A DNA stretch of 8,701 nucleotides from Methanobacteriota archaeon (lineage in GTDB: Archaea; JACRDV01), in contig JACRDV010000018.1 in the NCBI GenBank assembly GCA_024860865.1, positions 1 to 8,701 of the forward strand, given 5' to 3'. Positions 5,284 to 8,701 of this stretch are shown here, piece after piece. The notes under the pieces were generated by a model. It ran no database searches and was not told the origin of the DNA. It saw only the letters and a program-made list of their open reading frames with translations. Numbering within the stretch: position 1 is the first letter of the stretch; every line of letters starts with the position of its first letter. The position numbers were made by a program, and so were the translations under genes.

Positions 5284-6381
5284 TCACTTAACTGCTTTAG
5301 GTGGAAGAGGAAGCTTTTCATTTTTTCTTCGTTTTATTTCATCAGTTGCTCTATCTCTCTTGTTAATAACAAGCTTTTTAACAGGACCGAAACTAACAGC
5401 TTCTTCTATTTGTACGTAACCTTTCTCTATTGCATTTTTTAGCAATTCTTCTCCAACTTGAGATCTTACTATTGCTGTTGACCAACCAGCAGGAGTACCC
5501 ACTGAACCGACTGATATGTCTGCCAACTCCGCAGAAAAATCAGTACAAACAAGGCAGTGCTCGGGAACGAATCTTTTTACTTCACTCAATGGTATTTCGA
5601 TTTTCTCAGTAGATTCAATTAGAAATTTTCCTTTCTTTATATCCATTTTTTTAACTTTTTTTAGATCCAACCTGGATCCAAAATATTCCACTAATTTCTC
5701 ATATGAAAATGCTTCCATGCAAAATAATCCAACTGTGATTATCTCAAGTTGCTTAACATTCAACAGGCCTTTTTGAAGCTTTCGAACTCCATTTATTTGG
5801 CATGGTGTACCCACAATAGCGATTTTTCTTAATTTTAGTTCTCTAATTGTTTTTCCAAGATTTTGCACAGTGTGGCTTGCCCAATATTTTGTTCCTGCTG
5901 CATTTATTAGGTCCTCAATCGAAGTTACAACCTTTGGTATCGACCTCCATCTTTCATCTTTATCTACGGCCAAAACGCCTTCTATTCTGCCGCTTTCAAG
6001 AGCAGCGCATAGAATAGAAGTTACAGCACCACCATCCTGTGCTTTTTGTAATATCGCTTCCTTTGTTGCTCTTAGCGGGACCACTTTTCTATAGAAGCCT
6101 AAGCTCTCATCGCCGCGTTCTCCAAACACATCCTCAGAGCTAAGAGCTGTTGTCACTGGACAATGATCATAACAAGTTCCATTTTTACTACATTCTAGTG
6201 CTCCTTCATCCAAAACACATTCACTGATCTTCTTGGGTTGTCCGTTAAATCCTAAATTCTTACAAAAAGCAACACATGCTCCACAACGAGTGCAAAAACC
6301 GGGGTCTATAACCTCTGCTTTTAATTCGTCAAAACCTAAGCTCTTCCTTTTTAAGCTGATGTGCCTAATGAGCTGTTGCAC
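5284..6381 (-). CDS. FrhB/FdhB-like coenzyme F420 dehydrogenase beta subunit
   Basis: A 365-residue cytoplasmic iron-sulfur flavoprotein of the F420 hydrogenase/dehydrogenase beta-subunit family (FrhB, FdhB, FpoF). Members bind FAD and exchange a hydride with F420. Visible: a 4Fe-4S motif C30-x2-C33-x2-C36-x3-C40; a second cysteine group C55, C64, C70, C74-P; the FrhB N-domain signature DGGAVTSILCAALESG (117-131); GTPCQINGVRKLQ (191-203); GLFCMEAF (218-225); and the C-domain motif PEHCLVCTDFSAELADISVG (273-292). Length is somewhat above that of FrhB because of the N-terminal ferredoxin segment. The start is GTG at 6381, with TTGAGGA 9 nt upstream, overlapping the mvhD-like gene by 17 nt, which suggests coupled translation. 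In this operon it most likely feeds electrons between F420H2 and the HdrA-MvhD module. F420 specificity is inferred from the family. Confidence 0.88.
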   Translation of the reverse strand: MQQLIRHISLKRKSLGFDELKAEVIDPGFCTRCGACVAFCKNLGFNGQPKKISECVLDEGALECSKNGTCYDHCPVTTALSSEDVFGERGDESLGFYRKVVPLRATKEAILQKAQDGGAVTSILCAALESGRIEGVLAVDKDERWRSIPKVVTSIEDLINAAGTKYWASHTVQNLGKTIRELKLRKIAIVGTPCQINGVRKLQKGLLNVKQLEIITVGLFCMEAFSYEKLVEYFGSRLDLKKVKKMDIKKGKFLIESTEKIEIPLSEVKRFVPEHCLVCTDFSAELADISVGSVGTPAGWSTAIVRSQVGEELLKNAIEKGYVQIEEAVSFGPVKKLVINKRDRATDEIKRRKNEKLPLPPKAVK

Positions 6382-6820
6382 CTTGCTGTCTCCTCAATTT
6401 TATCGGATTAGGACCGAGTTTCTTAGCCCTTTCATACATTTCCTTCGCGCGCTCTGCAAAAAGTTTAGATTCAGATGCTGGAATCCAAAAAATTTCCAAC
6501 CTTTCTCCTCCAAATCCAATTTTGTCTAAAATTTCTTTTGCAAATTTTATCCGCTTTTCAGCTTTCAAATTGCCATCGATGTATCCGCACTGACCTGGCG
6601 CACATCCGCCAACGAAAACTGCATCAGCGCCTTCTTTAAAAGCCTTCAGCACAAACAGGATATCCATTAAGCCACTGCACGGAATTCGTATTATTCTTAC
6701 ATTGGTTGGATACTCCAATCTTTTGGACCCAGCTGCATCTGAAGCAGCATATGCACATTGCTCACATGCAAATCCAATAACTACTGGTTCGTACTCTCTG
6801 TCGATACTTTTTCCCCCTTT
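6365..6820 (-). CDS. mvhD: MvhD-like electron-transfer subunit, open frame without a usable start codon (frame break after hdrA)
   Basis: MvhD-type (FlpD/hydrogenase delta) proteins carry a 2Fe-2S cluster and pass electrons to HdrA. All five family cysteines are present: CEQC (from codons at 6755-6766), then CSG, then CAPGQC followed by the GYIDGN signature. The first ordinary start in frame is TTG at 6718, but it would cut off CEQCAYAASDAAG, an essential part of the domain. Family similarity continues upstream (EPVVIGFACEQC) into the 3' end of hdrA, in the -1 frame, back to TGA at 6821-6823, with no ATG, GTG or TTG. So the protein is either the C-terminal part of an HdrA-MvhD fusion made by a -1 shift (slippery-type A-AAG-GGG at 6820-6814), the product of an unusual ATC/ATT start, or the result of a missing base in a G5/A5 stretch. 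It overlaps frhB by 17 nt. Confidence 0.8.
   Translation of the reverse strand, partial: KGGKSIDREYEPVVIGFACEQCAYAASDAAGSKRLEYPTNVRIIRIPCSGLMDILFVLKAFKEGADAVFVGGCAPGQCGYIDGNLKAEKRIKFAKEILDKIGFGGERLEIFWIPASESKLFAERAKEMYERAKKLGPNPIKLRRQQGATAH
6391..6397 (-). promoter_or_regulatory. ribosome binding site deciding the GTG start of the frhB-like gene
   Basis: TTGAGGA on the minus strand lies 9 nt ahead of GTG at 6381, inside the mvhD-like gene. No in-frame ATG is available nearby, so this site supports GTG initiation and translational coupling. Confidence 0.5.
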
Positions 6821-8701
6821 TCATAATCAGCCATTATACCTTCAATTTGTGCAAAAATTTGATCAACTGTAAAATTGCTCCTTTGAAGAGCTCCAGTTGG
6901 ACAAGAACCGCAACATGTCCCACAGCCTCTGCATTCTGCCTCAAAGACTCGAGCTTTTTTCCCCTTGAAAGTTTCTATTAATTTTATAGCACTGTATGGG
7001 CACATCTGCTCACAGATGCCGCATCCTATACAAATGTCTTCACCGATTTTTGCAATTGTTAGCGTTACTTCAATCTCCCCTTTTCCCATTAAGGACATTG
7101 CGCGAGCAGCAGCAGCACTTCCTTGCTCAACAGCCTCAGGTATATCCTTTGGACCGGCACAAGCTCCAGCTATGTAGATCCCCGTTAGAGAACTGTCTAC
7201 AGGAGAGACTTTCGGATGAAGTTCCTTGAGAAATCCATCTTCTCCGAGAGCTATGCGAAGTTTTTCTGCAAGTTTTTGCGTGCCATTAATGGGAACTAGC
7301 GCAGAAGCTAAAACTACTAAATCTGCTTCGACCTTAATCGTCTTTCCTAAAAATGTATCTTCAACTTTCACTATCAAGTTTCTATTCTTTGGATTTTCTA
7401 AAACTTGTGCAACTCTCCCTCGAACTAACTTTAATCCTCTCTCTTGTACATCCTTGTAATACTCCTCATATCCCTTAGAAAAAGCCCTAATGTCCATATA
7501 ACACATGTAAATTTCTATTTTTGGATCTATATCTACAAAAATCATCTTTGCATGTTTCAGTGAAAACATGCAACAAATCTTAGAACAATATTGGAAATGA
7601 TTTATGTCCCTTGAACCTACACACTGAATAAAAACTATTCTCCTAGGAAGTGAACCTTCTGGTCCATCCGATGGCCTAAAAGGTCTGCCATGACTCGGGC
7701 CCTCTGGATCCAACATCCTTGCAAGTTGCAGTTGCGTTATAACATTTTCATATCTTCCATAGCCAAATTCTTCCTTAGCTTTTGGATCCCACTCTTCATA
7801 ACCAATTGCAACAATTATCGTCCCGACTGTTATTTCAATTTCTTCTGGCTTTTGGTTGAAATCAATAGCTTTAGGATCACATACAACCTCGCACATCCCG
7901 CAATTAATGCAGTGATCTTTATCAATTGTATAAACTTGAGGAATAGCTTGAGGATATGCTAAATAAACAGTTTTTCTTACTCCTATTCCTTGCTCAAACT
8001 CATCTGGCAATGTTACAGGGCAAACCTTAACACAATCTCCACAACTCGTGCACTTTTTCTCATCTATGTACCTAGGCTTTCTCACAAGTTTTACTTTGTA
8101 TTCTCCTGCACGCCCAGTTACTTCTTGAACCTCAGTATACGCTAAAATTTGTAGGTTAGGTGCCTTTCGCAGCTCGTTAAATTTCTTGCCCAAAATACAA
8201 AGTGGACAGTCATCAGTTGGAAAAACTTTTCCTAACCGTGCCATATTGCCTCCAAGGTGGGGGAGCTTATCAATTAGATAAACTTTGTAACCAGCATTAG
8301 CGAGGTCTAAAGAGGCTTGAATTCCGGCTGGCCCACCTCCAATAACTAAAGTAGAGGGGACCACTTTAACCTTCATTTTTTCAATTGGCTCGCTCTTCTT
8401 CACTTTCTCTACTGCAGCTGCCACTAAATGCTTGGCTTTCTCTGTAGCTTTTTCTGGATCTTTATAGTGGGGCCATGAGCAATGCTCTCTAACATTTGCA
8501 ACCTCATGAAAGAAAGGATTTAAACCTGCCTCGGCTGTAATTCCATGAAAAGTTTCTTCATGAAGTGTTGGAGTGCAGTGAGAAGTAACTACTCTATCTA
8601 ATTTATATTTCTTTATTGCTTCTCTGACCATATCTCTACCCGGATCAGAGCACAAAAATATATGATGATCTGCGTGAACTACCCCTGGTATCTTCTTAGC
8701 A
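6781..8701 (-). CDS. hdrA: HdrA, FAD-containing heterodisulfide reductase subunit A (5' end beyond window)
   Basis: HdrA is the flavin-based bifurcation core of soluble heterodisulfide reductase complexes. The visible 639 residues lack only a short N-terminal part. A start at 8655 (a TTG) is not used, because the frame stays open to the edge and reads HdrA-like (IPGVVHADHHIF, then CSDPG). Order of motifs: N-terminal domain with CSDPGRD and NVREHCSW; FAD-binding VIGGGPAGIQASLDLANAG; LGGNMARL; DDCPLC; ferredoxin pair CTSCGDCVKVCP and CINCGMCEVVCDP; FIQCVGSRD; YCSKICCMFSLKHAK; AGACAGPKDIPEAVEQGSAAA; C-terminal ferredoxin pair CIGCGICEQMCP and CRGCGTCCGSCP. It ends with TAG at 6781, overlapping the mvhD-like frame by about 40 nt. 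It is the first visible gene of the minus-strand operon; no hdrB or hdrC follows. It may use ferredoxin, F420 and a disulfide or another acceptor. Confidence 0.95.
   Translation of the reverse strand, partial: AKKIPGVVHADHHIFLCSDPGRDMVREAIKKYKLDRVVTSHCTPTLHEETFHGITAEAGLNPFFHEVANVREHCSWPHYKDPEKATEKAKHLVAAAVEKVKKSEPIEKMKVKVVPSTLVIGGGPAGIQASLDLANAGYKVYLIDKLPHLGGNMARLGKVFPTDDCPLCILGKKFNELRKAPNLQILAYTEVQEVTGRAGEYKVKLVRKPRYIDEKKCTSCGDCVKVCPVTLPDEFEQGIGVRKTVYLAYPQAIPQVYTIDKDHCINCGMCEVVCDPKAIDFNQKPEEIEITVGTIIVAIGYEEWDPKAKEEFGYGRYENVITQLQLARMLDPEGPSHGRPFRPSDGPEGSLPRRIVFIQCVGSRDINHFQYCSKICCMFSLKHAKMIFVDIDPKIEIYMCYMDIRAFSKGYEEYYKDVQERGLKLVRGRVAQVLENPKNRNLIVKVEDTFLGKTIKVEADLVVLASALVPINGTQKLAEKLRIALGEDGFLKELHPKVSPVDSSLTGIYIAGACAGPKDIPEAVEQGSAAAARAMSLMGKGEIEVTLTIAKIGEDICIGCGICEQMCPYSAIKLIETFKGKKARVFEAECRGCGTCCGSCPTGALQRSNFTVDQIFAQIEGIMADYEKGEKVSTESTNQ

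Noticed and set aside
6821-6829. TGA upstream of the mvhD frame read as selenocysteine
   Set aside because: A second TGA lies two codons further upstream, the position is outside the conserved domain, and the family cysteines are all ordinary cysteines.
8653-8655. Start of hdrA at a TTG inside the window
   Set aside because: The frame stays open to the window edge and the residues before it match HdrA (IPGVVHADHHIF), so the gene is simply cut by the edge.

Overview
The window looks archaeal. Promoters are TATA-box type (for example TTTATATA at 131-138, and TTTATAAG at 3085-3092 on the minus strand). Oligo-T tracts follow genes, several starts are GTG with GGTGA/GGAGG ribosome sites, and the gene content (TrmB regulator, HdrA, MvhD, FrhB-like F420 protein, CGP-type C-terminal anchor) belongs to strictly anaerobic archaea related to methanogens, archaeoglobi, alkane oxidisers or Bathyarchaeia-like lineages. 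The exact lineage cannot be read from this sequence. The background is AT-rich.

Layout. 1-44: start of a minus-strand gene that leaves the window. 179-750: a two-gene plus-strand toxin-antitoxin-like operon (small DUF4258/RelE-like protein, then a zinc-ribbon plus AbrB-domain protein), with a palindromic operator between the TATA box and the start. 890-1657 (minus): FdhD, the sulfurtransferase that activates formate dehydrogenase. 1784-3052 (minus): an exported octaheme c-type cytochrome with a CGP-type C-terminal membrane anchor. 3053-3521: a divergent control region holding TATCAC-N9-GTGATA, the half-sites of the Thermococcales glycolytic motif, just upstream of a TrmB-family regulator (3522-4340, plus). 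4341-4832: no convincing protein gene, but a TATA box followed by a GC-richer, hairpin-dense stretch and two diverged tandem units of about 75 bp sharing a hairpin with covariation. This is a candidate structured RNA of about 400 nt on the plus strand. 4833-8701 (minus): an electron-transfer operon reading hdrA (its 5' end beyond the window), mvhD-like, frhB-like, and a small duplicated 4Fe-4S protein.

How the parts may work together. HdrA is the flavin core of electron-bifurcating heterodisulfide reductase complexes, MvhD-like proteins pass electrons into HdrA, and FrhB-like proteins exchange electrons with coenzyme F420. The operon therefore encodes an F420-linked Hdr-type module. No HdrBC and no hydrogenase or formate dehydrogenase catalytic subunit is visible here. 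FdhD implies a formate dehydrogenase elsewhere, and the octaheme cytochrome implies electron transfer on the outer face of the membrane.

The points most worth checking are the ncRNA candidate, the frame break that separates hdrA from an mvhD lacking a usable start codon (fusion, programmed -1 frameshift, or assembly error), the TGM-like operator at trmB, and the zinc-ribbon/AbrB antitoxin with its operator.
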